64,000 nucleotides of DNA, taken from NCBI GenBank assembly GCA_963823945.1, contig CAWGNK010000002.1, positions 57,699 through 121,698 on the forward strand. The letters run 5' to 3'. The position numbers were made by a program, and so were the translations under genes. This document shows positions 26,988-36,419 of the stretch, piece after piece. The stretch is from Bog-793 sp963823945 (lineage in GTDB: Bacteria; Actinomycetota; Acidimicrobiia; Acidimicrobiales; Bog-793). Under the pieces are notes generated by a model. That model ran no database searches. It had not been told where the DNA came from and worked only from the letters and a program-made list of their open reading frames with translations. How positions within the stretch are numbered: the first letter of the stretch is position 1; each line of letters starts with the position of its first letter.

Positions 26988-28613
26988 GTGCCAGACATTT
27001 CGGATCCGAACTTCTCCGCGTCCCGCGACGAGACCACCGAGGTCACACCCTTCGGTCCGGGGCTGACCAGACCGACGTGGCGCCAACGCCGGCGGGCGAA
27101 GAAGGCGCGCCGCAGCAAGTTTCGGCGCTGGACCACGCGTGGCGTGCTCGCGCTCGTCCTTTGTGTCGTGGTCCTCATCGGGGCCGGCATCGGTATCACG
27201 ATCTACCGTCTCAACGAGATCGGCCGTGTCAAAGTGGCCCACCTGGTCACGAAGCACGGCGCGATCGAGAACATCCTCCTCGTCGGCTCGACCTCGCGCT
27301 GTGCGGTCAAGCCCGCGAAGAACTTCGAGATCTACGTGAAGGAGTGCGAATCCGGCATCAATGGCGTGAACAGCGACGTCATCATGATCCTCCGGCTGAA
27401 CGCCAACGACCACCGCGTCTCGCTCCTCTCCATCCCCCGGGACACCTTCGTCCCCGACGCCCGCGCGGGGGGTCTTTACAACAAGGTCGACGCGGCGCTC
27501 GCCGACGGGCCCGGGCAGCTCGTCGCGGCGATCGAGCAGGACTTCGGGATCCCGATCAACCACTACGTGGTGCTCAATTTCGAGAGCTTCGCCGACATCG
27601 TCGACGCGCTCGGTGGCGTCGACATGTACTTCCCGACGCAGGTCAAGGACATGGACAGCCTTTACCAGACGAAGACCGGGTGCCAACACATCGGCGGGTT
27701 GGAGGCGTTGGCGCTCGTGCGCGCCCGGCACCTCTACTACGGCTTTGACCGCAAGACGAAGACCTGGCGCGGCTACGACGGCTCGGGTGACCTGGGCCGG
27801 ATCGTGCGCGACCACCTCTTCTTGCAGGTCCTCGCCTCGACGGTGAAAAAGGAGGGCCTCAGCAATCCCCTGACGGACGAGAGCCTGCTGGGTGCCGTCG
27901 CGCCGTTCCTCACGGTCGACACCACGTTCGGCGATGGGGAGATGTTGAGTCTCATCCGCACGTTCCACTCGGTGGGCGTCGGCAGCGTCCCGGAGTACAC
28001 GGCGCCGATCATCGAGGACACGCAGACCTACATGTACAAAGGGTACGACTACGGTGACGTCGTCTTCCCGACCGAGCCCCAGGACCTGCAGACGATCAGC
28101 GCCTTCATGGGGGAGACGCCGGCGGGGCTGAAGCTCCACCCGGATCGCATCACGGTCTCCGTCGTCGACGGCACAGGATCGGCCGCCGCGACCGCCGTCG
28201 TCGTCGGCAAGTTGCGCGCCCTCGGCTACCGCGTCGTCGCGACCGGCTCCCAGACCCCGGTCGGACCGATCTCCGAGACGACCGTCGAGTACCCCTCCGG
28301 CGCGCACCTGAACCAGGCGGAGAAGGTGCTCTCAGACCTGTCAGGCACGGTCGCGATGGCGCACGGCGCGACGCTCGGCCACGCCGACGTCACCATCGTG
28401 ACCGGCTCGGACCTCGCCGTGGCGAACGCCCGCCCGGCGAGAACGTCGCCTCCGGCGAAGTCCTCCTCGACGACGTCGAGCACGATCGCCGCCACGACGA
28501 CCACGATCGCGACGACGCCGAACTCGGACGGGGGTGCACTCGCCGCACCGACGGCGGCGTCGGGCGCGATCCCCAGCTACGACCCGAGGGCCTGCCCGAC
28601 GACCACCAAGTAG
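26988..28613 (+). CDS. LytR-CpsA-Psr (LCP) family protein with LytR_C domain
   Basis: 541-aa membrane-anchored enzyme that attaches glycopolymers (arabinogalactan or teichoic-type) to peptidoglycan. A basic cytoplasmic tail is followed by one TM helix (~residues 46-70), the LCP domain (NILLVGST, SDVIMILRLN, SIPRDTFV, YNKVDAAL, VDALGGVDMYF, ALALVRARHLYYG, DLGRIVRDHLFLQ) with the conserved arginines, a LytR_C domain (~390-460, VSVVDGTGSAAATAVV) and a Thr/Ser-rich tail. Two cysteines in an insert (SRCAVKPAKNFEIYVKECE) may form a disulfide. Start is GTG 26988. Confidence 0.92.
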   Translation: MPDISDPNFSASRDETTEVTPFGPGLTRPTWRQRRRAKKARRSKFRRWTTRGVLALVLCVVVLIGAGIGITIYRLNEIGRVKVAHLVTKHGAIENILLVGSTSRCAVKPAKNFEIYVKECESGINGVNSDVIMILRLNANDHRVSLLSIPRDTFVPDARAGGLYNKVDAALADGPGQLVAAIEQDFGIPINHYVVLNFESFADIVDALGGVDMYFPTQVKDMDSLYQTKTGCQHIGGLEALALVRARHLYYGFDRKTKTWRGYDGSGDLGRIVRDHLFLQVLASTVKKEGLSNPLTDESLLGAVAPFLTVDTTFGDGEMLSLIRTFHSVGVGSVPEYTAPIIEDTQTYMYKGYDYGDVVFPTEPQDLQTISAFMGETPAGLKLHPDRITVSVVDGTGSAAATAVVVGKLRALGYRVVATGSQTPVGPISETTVEYPSGAHLNQAEKVLSDLSGTVAMAHGATLGHADVTIVTGSDLAVANARPARTSPPAKSSSTTSSTIAATTTTIATTPNSDGGALAAPTAASGAIPSYDPRACPTTTK

Positions 28614-28823
28614 CCCCGCCGCCCACGCCGGGTCGGGTCGCCCGCCCGGCTCGGGCCGGCGGCCAGCGATCGGGGGCGTGCCCGTCGCCCGTTTCCGGGG
28701 CCGACGGCCCCGGTCCCGCGAGCGGCACCTCGTGGCGCCCGCGACGTCCCGACCCGCCGGACGACAAAGGGGCCCCGCCCGCTCTTTCGCATCTCGCGCA
28801 CCGGGCCGTCTACCCTCCGGGCC

Positions 28824-30500
28824 ATGGGAGCCGAGGAGTGCGACGTCGCCGTAGTCGGGAGCGGCTTCGGCGGAGCCACGGCGGCGCTGCGTCTCACCGA
28901 GAAGGGCTACCGGGTCGTCGTCCTCGAAGCCGGCCGGCGCTTCGACGAGACGACGCTGCCGAAGACCTCCTGGCGGCTGCGCTCGTTCTTCTGGGCGCCG
29001 CGGCTCGGGCTGACCGGCATCCAGCGCCTCACGCTGCTGCGCGACGTGGTGATCCTCTCCGGGGCGGGGGTGGGGGGCGGATCACTCGTCTACGCCAACA
29101 CCCTCTACGAGCCGCTGGCGCCTTTCTACGACGACGCCCAGTGGGGCCACATCACGGACTGGCGTGACGAGCTGGCGCCCTACTACGACCAGGCAAGGCG
29201 CATGCTCGGCGTCGTCGCGAACCCGACGACGACACCCGCGGACGAGGTGGTGCGGGCCGTCGCCGACGAGATGGGTGCCGGTGAGACCTTCGTTGCCGCA
29301 CCGGTCGGCGTGTACTTCGGCGCGCCCGGTGTCGAGGCCGCCGATCCCTACTTCGGCGGGGCCGGACCGCGCCGCACCGGCTGCACCGAGTGCGGCGAGT
29401 GCATGACCGGTTGCCGCCACGGCGCGAAGAACACGCTCCTCAAGAACTACCTCCACCTCGCCGAGCGCGGCGGCGCCGAGGTGCGCGAGCTCGCGACGGT
29501 GACGGCGATCCGGCCGCGGTCCGACGGCCGCTACGACGTCACCTCCGAGCGCACCGGCACGTGGGCGCACCGGGGCCGCCGCACCCTCGTCGCCGGCCAG
29601 GTCGTCCTGGCGGCGGGCGCGATCGGCACCCAGAAGCTCCTACACCGCATGCGCGACGAGGGAACGCTGGCGAACTTGTCGCCGAGGCTCGGGGAGCTCA
29701 CCCGCACGAACTCCGAGGCGATCCTCGGGGCGCGTACTTTCCGACGCGACGTCGACTTCACGCGCGGCGTCGCCATCACCTCGTCGTTCCACCCCAACGA
29801 CCACACCCACATCGAGCCGGTGCGCTACGGCCGGGGAAGCAACGCGATGGGGCTGCTGACGACCGCCCTCGCCGACGGCGGCGGACGGTTTCGGCCGGCT
29901 GCCTGGGCCCGCGAGGTCGCGCGCCACCCCGTGATGATGCTGCGCAACCTGAGCATGCACCGCTGGTCCGAGCAGACGATCATCGCCCTCGTCATGCAGA
30001 CCCGGGACAGCTCGATCACCTGCTATGCGAAAAGGGGCCTGTTCGGCAGGCGGCTGACCTCGAGGCCGGGACACGGTGAACCGAACCCGAGGTGGATCCC
30101 CGCCGGCCACGACGCCGTGCGGCGTATCGCCCGGCGCATCGGCGGCTTCGCCGCCGGCGGCTGGAACGATGTGTTCAACATCCCGATGACGGCGCACATC
30201 CTCGGCGGCGCGGTCATCGGCGACTCCGCCGAGACGGGGGTCGTCGACCCGTACCAGCGCGTCTACGGCCACCCGGGCCTGCACGTCGCCGACGGGGCCG
30301 CCCTGTCGGCCAACCTCGGCGTCAACCCGGCGCTCACGATCACCGCCCAGGCCGAACGGGCGATGGCGCTGTGGCCGAACCGGGATGAACCCGACCCGCG
30401 GCCGCCCCTCGGCACCGGGTACCGGCGGATCGAACCGGTCGCACCGCGCAACCCCGCGGTCCCCGCCGGGGCCCCGGCGGCGCTGCGAGTGAAGCCCTAG
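28824..30500 (+). CDS. GMC-family oxidoreductase (cholesterol oxidase ChoD-like)
   Basis: 558-aa FAD-dependent oxidoreductase. FAD-binding GxGxxG is VVGSGFGGATAALRL; the ATG-like strand is SGAGVGGGSLVYANTLYEP. A four-cysteine cluster CTECGECMTGC (residues ~191-201) is typical of this ChoD-related subfamily. C-terminal motifs NIPMTAHILGGAVIGDS and LHVADGAALSANLGVNPALTITAQAERAM complete the family pattern. It probably oxidises a sterol-like or other hydrophobic alcohol; the substrate is not evident. Confidence 0.88.
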   Translation: MGAEECDVAVVGSGFGGATAALRLTEKGYRVVVLEAGRRFDETTLPKTSWRLRSFFWAPRLGLTGIQRLTLLRDVVILSGAGVGGGSLVYANTLYEPLAPFYDDAQWGHITDWRDELAPYYDQARRMLGVVANPTTTPADEVVRAVADEMGAGETFVAAPVGVYFGAPGVEAADPYFGGAGPRRTGCTECGECMTGCRHGAKNTLLKNYLHLAERGGAEVRELATVTAIRPRSDGRYDVTSERTGTWAHRGRRTLVAGQVVLAAGAIGTQKLLHRMRDEGTLANLSPRLGELTRTNSEAILGARTFRRDVDFTRGVAITSSFHPNDHTHIEPVRYGRGSNAMGLLTTALADGGGRFRPAAWAREVARHPVMMLRNLSMHRWSEQTIIALVMQTRDSSITCYAKRGLFGRRLTSRPGHGEPNPRWIPAGHDAVRRIARRIGGFAAGGWNDVFNIPMTAHILGGAVIGDSAETGVVDPYQRVYGHPGLHVADGAALSANLGVNPALTITAQAERAMALWPNRDEPDPRPPLGTGYRRIEPVAPRNPAVPAGAPAALRVKP

Positions 30501-30543
30501 TCCCGATCCGCCCGGCGGGCGGCGCTGGCGAGTGCCCGGCCGG

Positions 30544-31337
30544 CTACGCCGTCGTCCCGGAGATCTCGTCCGCAAGGTCGGCGACCGAATCGACGACCCG
30601 GGACGGGCGGTAGGGGAAGCGCTCGATCGACTCGCGTCGGGTCACACCTGAAAGCACGAGGATCGTCTCGAGGCCGGCCTCGATGCCGGCGACGACGTCC
30701 GTGTCCATCCGGTCGCCGACCATGGCCGTCGTCACGGAGTGGGCCCCGAGGACGTTGAGACCCTCGCGGATCATGAGCGGGTTCGGCTTGCCGACGAAGT
30801 AGGGGACCTGCCCCGTGGCGTGCTGGATCATCGCCGCGACCGAGCCGGTGGCCGGCAGGTTGCCTTCGGGAGAGGGCCCGACCGGGTCCGGGTTGGTGGC
30901 GATGAAACGCGCCCCCCGGTCGATCAGCCGGATCGCCCTGGTGATCGCCTCGAAGCTGTAGGTGCGGGTCTCGCCGAGCACGACGTAGTCGGGATTGCGC
31001 TCGGTGAGCACGTAGCCGATGTCGTGCAACGCGCTCGTCAGCCCCGCCTCGCCGATGACGAAGGCGCGCCCCCGGGTCGTTGGCTGTCGAGGAAGCGGGC
31101 GGTCGCCAGCGCCGACGTCCACAGCGCCTCGGGTGGGATCGAGAGCCCGCTGTCCGCGAGGCGCGAGGCCAGGTCTTTCGGGGAGAAGCGCGAGTTGTTC
31201 GTGAGCACGAGGAAGCTGAATCCCGCCTTGTCGAGGGCCGCGAGGAAGCGGTCGGCACCCGGCACGGCCACTCCCCCGTTGACCAGCACGCCGTCCATGT
31301 CGCACATCCAGCTCACGGTCGGTTGGCGGTTTCTCAT
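30544..31337 (-). pseudogene. HAD-IIA (NagD-like) phosphatase, frameshifted
   Basis: Cytoplasmic HAD-superfamily phosphatase of the NagD/p-nitrophenylphosphatase group. From ATG 31337 the N-terminal half holds the nucleophile motif CDMDGVLVNG and motif II LTNNSRFSP; the frame then breaks at TARFLDSQRPGG. The other frame continues RAFVIGEAGLTSALHDIGYVL, cap-domain sequence, and motifs III/IV (VGKPNPLMI, MVGDRMDTDVVAG). One more base in the five-C run at 31089-31093 (plus strand) rejoins the halves as QRPGGRAFVIGE, so a sequencing error is likely. Confidence 0.85.
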
Positions 31338-31461
31338 GGATCCAGTATGCCGGTTGATGTGGCGCGGGGCGCGGGTGCCCACCCGCGAGAACCGGACCCG
31401 CGCCGCGGTCCATTCGTCGCGGGCGACCCGCGAATTTCGGGGCCTACGATGCCAAATCGCG

Positions 31462-32289
31462 ATGTTCCTTCGTCAGAACGCCTCGCGTCCGTGGCTCCGA
31501 CTCCCTCCGGGACTCGGCCGCGGCCGTGCCGTCGCCACGGTGCTGTGCGCCAGTATCGCCGTCACCTTGTGTCTGACGGCATCGCCGACGGTCGGTGCCC
31601 TCTCCGCGCACGCGCCGCATGCCGCCCCTTCCGGCTACGTCCTCATCTACAACGGCCCCGCGGTGTGCGACGGCTGCGCCGCGGCGATCGGGCACGCCGT
31701 CGTCGTGGCGGGTTTCCCGGCCCGCTACGTGGCCCGCGCCGGCAGCGTCGCCGGCCTGCTGCCGGGGGCGCGCCTGTTCGTCGTGCCCGGGACCAACGAC
31801 AACATCGAGCCCATGAGGCGGACGTTCAACCGCGTCATCGGCGCCCCCCTCCGCGCCTGGCTCCTCGGCGGCGGTCGCTACCTGGGACTGTGCGGCGGGG
31901 CCTTCCTCGCCGTGCAGCGCTACTGGCTGACGGCGGCACAGACCGTCCCGGCTCTCGGCATCGTGCCGGCGACCGCCGACACCTACGCCAACAATGAGAA
32001 CGCGCGCCTCGAGAAGGTGCGCTGGTTCGGCCAGGTCCGCTGGATGTACTACCAGGGCGGCCCGTATTTCATGCTGCATGGTGCCCACGCCGGGGTGACC
32101 GTCGACGCCACCTACGCCGACGGCTCGATCGCCGCGCTCTCCTACCGCTACGGCAGGGGAACGGTCCTCGTCTCGGGCGTCCACCCCGAGGCGACGATCG
32201 CGTGGCTGACCTGGGACGGCCTCAACCCGAGAGGATGGGAGCCGACGTTTCCGCTGGCCGTGGCGATGATCAAGAAGCTCGCCTCGTAG
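31462..32289 (+). CDS. Secreted BPL_N-like (class I glutamine amidotransferase fold) protein
   Basis: 275-aa protein with an N-terminal signal/TM segment (VATVLCASIAVTLCLTASPTVGAL) followed by a domain like the N-terminal domain of biotin-protein ligase (BPL_N): YVLIYNGPAVCDGC, LFVVPGTNDNIEPM and the nucleophile-elbow-like GRYLGLCGGAFLAV. The Cys in GLCGG and His in VSGVHPEA could form a catalytic pair. Function unknown. ATG 31462 is chosen as the first start ahead of the signal peptide. Confidence 0.7.
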   Translation: MFLRQNASRPWLRLPPGLGRGRAVATVLCASIAVTLCLTASPTVGALSAHAPHAAPSGYVLIYNGPAVCDGCAAAIGHAVVVAGFPARYVARAGSVAGLLPGARLFVVPGTNDNIEPMRRTFNRVIGAPLRAWLLGGGRYLGLCGGAFLAVQRYWLTAAQTVPALGIVPATADTYANNENARLEKVRWFGQVRWMYYQGGPYFMLHGAHAGVTVDATYADGSIAALSYRYGRGTVLVSGVHPEATIAWLTWDGLNPRGWEPTFPLAVAMIKKLAS

Positions 32290-32522
32290 CGGTCGACACG
32301 CGCCCGCGGCGGGTGGGGAACACGTGGCGAGAGTTCAAAGGTCGCCGCGTCGGCGGGAGGCGCCGATCCACACGCCTTGACCACTGCTCGCCTCATCGAA
32401 GATGGACCCGTCGGGTTCGGCGGCGGCGATCCGCGCTCGTCGAAGGGCACGGGCCGCTCAGATCGCACCCGATCGGTGCGTCGGCGGGGACGCGGACCGC
32501 TCCCGACGGAGAACGGCCGCGC

Positions 32523-35500
32523 TCAGCCGCCCGCGTCGAGGGCGAAATAAACGTCCAGGCGGCTCACCGCGCCGGAGCGCTCGAAGACCGCGGCACTGGT
32601 CTCACGGTCGAGGCCGAGACCCTCGAGTGTGCGATGGCGGCCGTCAGCGAACGTGGTCTCGATGCGCGCCGGGCCGTCGCCGTGGACCACGACCGGCACC
32701 GAGCAAATTGTGAACGCCAGCGTGCCGATCTCGAGGTCAAGGCTGTCCTCGTCGCCGTCCACGTCGTAGAAGTGGAAAGTCCGCGCCTCGTTCAACAGCT
32801 CGCCGCGGCTGAGCAGGTGACGGCGGAAGACAAGCCGTCCATCCGTCACGGCGGCGCCCATCTCCCCGAGACGGGCGATGAGGTCCTCTTTCACCTGGCC
32901 TGTCATCCCCGGCTGCTGAACCCCGGCGAATCCCGGCGTGTGGGAGTAGGGGTCGGTGGGGATGGCGCCGTAAGCGTCGGGGGGCTTGTGGACACCGATT
33001 CCCGCGCGGATCTCGAAGTAGTGAGCCTGCAGGCGCCCGACCACCTCGGCGGTCTCGCCGGCAAGCGCCGCGCGGTCGATGGCCTCTTGGACAGCGAGGG
33101 CGAGCTTGGAGACCATGTGCCAGTAGATGCACCCGAGCCCCTCGTATTTGTAGAACGTCCCCGAGCGACCGGTGAAAGAACGGTGGTTGAAGACCTCCTC
33201 GTATAGCGCCAGGATCTGCGCCTCGTCCTGGTCGCTCAGGCCGAGTGGCACCAACGCCTCCACCAGCGCCCCGGCGTTGCTCAACGCGGCGTGGAAATGG
33301 GCCACACCGGTCACGTCGGCGACCACGATCCGGTCGTCGCCGGCGGCGAGCATGTCATTGAGAACCGGCGACTTCGCCAGGGCGGCAGCAGGGATGTTGT
33401 TCTTCTCCAAGAAACCGGGCAGTGTGCGGTCGGGGTACAACATGTAACTTGCCTGGTCGGCACGGTAAAGACGGCTGTGGCGCAGGGCGTCGAGAAGGTC
33501 GGCCGCCTCGGCGCCTGACAGGACGCCCGAGCCGAGCACCGCCGCCTGGCCCTCCAGCATCTCGTAGAGGTGGCTCACCGCAACCCCGTCGCCTTCCAGC
33601 TCCATGAGGTTGTAGGACTGGTAGAGGCCATCGCTGCGGCGGTTGGCCCTGATGGAGGAGTCGACGTGGCGGAGCGCCACGTCGAAGAAGGCGTCAAGCT
33701 CGGCGGCGGTCACCGGCGCCAGTGCACCCGAGAAACCACTGGCGTAGAGCCTGGCCCGGTACTCGCTACCGGCCGAGCCCAGGGCGTCGAGAACATCCTT
33801 GCGGGCGCGGTCCGTCACCGGGCCGTCAAGCACGCTTGCGAACTTCGTCAGCGCTCCCGCCACGCGCTGGAACGCCTCGGCCACTTCCAGAGAAACCTCG
33901 AACGTGGACACTCCGGCCGTCCGGAACAGGTCGCGGCAGAACGACAGGTAACGGCGTAGGTAGTACAGGGTCACCATCGAGACGCCGTTGCCGACCAGCG
34001 CGTTGTTGGCGTCGTTCCACTCCGGACGCTGCGTGTTCAGCCACAGGCCGGCTTCGGGGATGTAGTTGAAGAGGCGGGCCAAGGCCAGAACGAGAAGCTT
34101 CTCCGTCAGAGTGACCCGGTAAGGCGCCCCGTCCGGCCCGGGGAGCGCCTTGCCGTCGGCGCCCATTGCGGCGACACGCTGGCGGATCGCGGCATCGAGG
34201 ACGTCGTCGAAGTCGATGGTGTTGCGCGAGTCTTCGAGCATCGCAGCGTAGGGCTTGATGCGGTAGGGGACGTCGGCGTAGGTGAAGACGCGTCGTGTCA
34301 GCAGGCCTGCCAACGCCCCGGGGTGATACCGGGCCGAGACCTCGAGCAAATCCAAGAAATAGACCACCTGGTGGTCGCCCCAGTAGCCGATGTGCGACCA
34401 GATGCCGGCCGGGTCGACCACCTCCCATTCGAAACCGTCGCGCGTGATGCGGTAGGGGTTGTGGCCGTCGGCGGTGGAGGCGTCGGCAAACTTGAAGATC
34501 ATGCTCGCGACGTAACCGGGGAACGAGAGCGCCAGTGCTTCCCAGTTCTGGAAAATGTCGCGCCAGTTCCCCTCGTAGTGGCGCCTCTTCTCACCGTGTG
34601 CGCCCTTGACCTCTATGGAGAAGGTGTTCCAGGGCCGGCTCGGGTCTCCGTGGCGGCGGCTGAACGTGAGCGGCAGGTACTCGTAGGCCAACCGCTCCAG
34701 GTCGGGATCCTCGCTCTCGCGGGCCAGCAACAGCAAGCGACCATGCGGCAACGTCGCCGGCAAGCCGGCGAGGAAGCTCCTCTGGCGCTCGAAGACCGAC
34801 TGGTTGGCCTTGGCAACGAAGGCCGCGAAGTCGGACCGGGAGATCTCGTAGCCGGAATCAGGGATCCCACCGCGCATGATGTTGAACAGCGCGTTGGAGA
34901 AAAGCCGCCAGACGCTGAGGTCGTCACCGGTGCACTGGAGCCCGTCGACCTCGGCCACCGTCTTGACCAGGCTGCGTGTGCCGCTGTCTACGTCCTCGTC
35001 CACCCGGTGGCGCAGGTCGGTCCCGGACGCGAGGAGCCGACGGACAACGGCGACGCCGGCCCGGTCCTGCTCGACGTCCGCCACGATCGTCCAGGGTTGC
35101 CTGGCCCCGGCCTCGAGCACTACCTGGGCGATGAGGAAATAGGCACCGCGTCGGCCGCGGATGAGCGTCTCGGTCTCCACGGGCAGGCCACGACGGAAAC
35201 GGTCGAGCTGGGCCGAGCAAAGCAGGTGGTGCCGCGCCTCGACACCCTCGGACCACACCACCGTGGACCGCAGTGCTTCGTTGGGCTCGGGCCGATCGTG
35301 CGGGATCGAGCTGAGCTTGAAAAGGCCCAGGCCAGTCGTGGGCTCGAGCTCGTTCTCCTTGTAGCCATCCGCCAGGGTGCTGAGTTCAAGCTGGAACCGG
35401 CTCGTGAGGCCAGCGGGTATCAGGTTCTGGATCCCGTCCAGGACCTCGACCTCCGCCGGGGCGGTCGCGAGGTTGGCCAGGGTGCAACGGCGGACGAAGC

Positions 35501-36005
35501 CGAAGAGTTCGCTCGTCGCCCAGCCGGCGGAGAACGACAGCCCGAGGTCGTGGTTGACCTCCTCGAAGACGATCCTGTTGCCGTACACGCTCTTGGACAG
35601 GCTCCGAGTGGTCCGGTAGAGACCCTCGAACCGCTGCGAGAACGGCTCCCAAAGCGCAGTGCGCCCGTTCCGGGTGACCCGCAAGATCGTCTTGCCGCCC
35701 GTCTGGTCCTGGCTGTCGTGTATCCGGTCGTCGGTGCAATACGGGAACAGGGCGTGGTCGGGGCCCCGCCGGCCGGCGGTGAGCGCGCCCGTGCTCGATA
35801 TGAACATCCAGTGGTCCGAGTCGCTGACCAGACTCATCAGGAACGGCGCCATGGCGTCGCAGTTGACGATGCGATAGAACGGCTGGCCGTCGATGTCGAC
35901 GAAGCAACCCTGGACCTCGAGCCGGCGGTACTTGAGGGGCGCCTCGCCGACACAGACCTCCTGGGACGGCCCGGCGCCAGGGGCCCGAAGCTCGGGACTG
36001 GTCAA
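32523..36005 (-). CDS. Very large glycoside hydrolase/phosphorylase-like protein, unknown function
   Basis: 1160-aa cytoplasmic-looking protein with no signal peptide. The order of an N-terminal beta-rich part (FVDIDGQPFYRIVNCDAMAPF, DHALFPYCTDDRIHDS) and a long helical part (EGNWRDIFQNWEALALSFPGYV, GYWGDHQVVYFLDLLEV, RPEWNDANNALVGNGVSMVT, HSRLYRADQASYMLYPDR, GLGCIYWHMVSKLALAVQEA) recalls the beta-supersandwich plus (alpha/alpha)6-barrel plan of GH94/GH36-type carbohydrate enzymes. The fold call is an inference from motif style, and no catalytic residue is assigned. The start taken is TTG 36005 with a weak ribosome-binding site. Confidence 0.6.
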   Translation of the reverse strand: MTSPELRAPGAGPSQEVCVGEAPLKYRRLEVQGCFVDIDGQPFYRIVNCDAMAPFLMSLVSDSDHWMFISSTGALTAGRRGPDHALFPYCTDDRIHDSQDQTGGKTILRVTRNGRTALWEPFSQRFEGLYRTTRSLSKSVYGNRIVFEEVNHDLGLSFSAGWATSELFGFVRRCTLANLATAPAEVEVLDGIQNLIPAGLTSRFQLELSTLADGYKENELEPTTGLGLFKLSSIPHDRPEPNEALRSTVVWSEGVEARHHLLCSAQLDRFRRGLPVETETLIRGRRGAYFLIAQVVLEAGARQPWTIVADVEQDRAGVAVVRRLLASGTDLRHRVDEDVDSGTRSLVKTVAEVDGLQCTGDDLSVWRLFSNALFNIMRGGIPDSGYEISRSDFAAFVAKANQSVFERQRSFLAGLPATLPHGRLLLLARESEDPDLERLAYEYLPLTFSRRHGDPSRPWNTFSIEVKGAHGEKRRHYEGNWRDIFQNWEALALSFPGYVASMIFKFADASTADGHNPYRITRDGFEWEVVDPAGIWSHIGYWGDHQVVYFLDLLEVSARYHPGALAGLLTRRVFTYADVPYRIKPYAAMLEDSRNTIDFDDVLDAAIRQRVAAMGADGKALPGPDGAPYRVTLTEKLLVLALARLFNYIPEAGLWLNTQRPEWNDANNALVGNGVSMVTLYYLRRYLSFCRDLFRTAGVSTFEVSLEVAEAFQRVAGALTKFASVLDGPVTDRARKDVLDALGSAGSEYRARLYASGFSGALAPVTAAELDAFFDVALRHVDSSIRANRRSDGLYQSYNLMELEGDGVAVSHLYEMLEGQAAVLGSGVLSGAEAADLLDALRHSRLYRADQASYMLYPDRTLPGFLEKNNIPAAALAKSPVLNDMLAAGDDRIVVADVTGVAHFHAALSNAGALVEALVPLGLSDQDEAQILALYEEVFNHRSFTGRSGTFYKYEGLGCIYWHMVSKLALAVQEAIDRAALAGETAEVVGRLQAHYFEIRAGIGVHKPPDAYGAIPTDPYSHTPGFAGVQQPGMTGQVKEDLIARLGEMGAAVTDGRLVFRRHLLSRGELLNEARTFHFYDVDGDEDSLDLEIGTLAFTICSVPVVVHGDGPARIETTFADGRHRTLEGLGLDRETSAAVFERSGAVSRLDVYFALDAGG

Positions 36006-36419
36006 CGACCGCTTCTTGTGCGCTGCCGACCAGTTCGAATCCTCTTGCGCTTCAGGCCCGTTCGAATTCGGTCATCCTAGTCACCGGGATGTCCTGCCCA
36101 CGGGCCGAAGTCGGGTCTTGCGCGTCCCGACCCACAATCATGCGAGCCGGAGAGCGCGGCCTCAGGTATGCGGGAAACACACCACCTCCTGACCTGCCTC
36201 GAGGCGCCTCCCGTCGGATGGCGATCCCCCTCCGGACCGACAGTGCACCCATCCACAGCGTTCGCCTGACTGCGACCCGACGATCGGAGAAACCCTCGCC
36301 GTGGCTTGGCTGCGGATGGTCGATCGCTCGTCCGGCTGTTATCCGCCTTGCTCTCATAATATGATATCACTATGATACTCAGGTAGGTACGAGGCAAGGC
36401 AAGCGGGAGGTCCGCCAAC
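36006..36419. other. 414-bp divergent control region
   Basis: Separates the large minus-strand gene from the SPFH operon. No gene is seen. The right end, from about 36350, is strikingly AT-rich against the local background and carries the TATGATA repeats listed separately. Confidence 0.45.
36360..36377. promoter_or_regulatory. Tandem TATGATA operator-like repeats before the SPFH operon
   Basis: TATGATA occurs at 36360-36366 and 36371-36377, 11 bp apart (one helical turn), with the palindrome TGATATCA across the first copy. Located 43-60 bp before the SPFH start. The operon's second gene encodes a ribbon-helix-helix protein, a class that binds such short phased repeats, so autoregulation is plausible. 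Confidence 0.45.

Noticed and set aside
26514..28307. 597-aa minus-strand frame
   Set aside because: Covers the LCP gene and methyltransferase in antisense; low-complexity Asp/Arg-rich translation without a domain.
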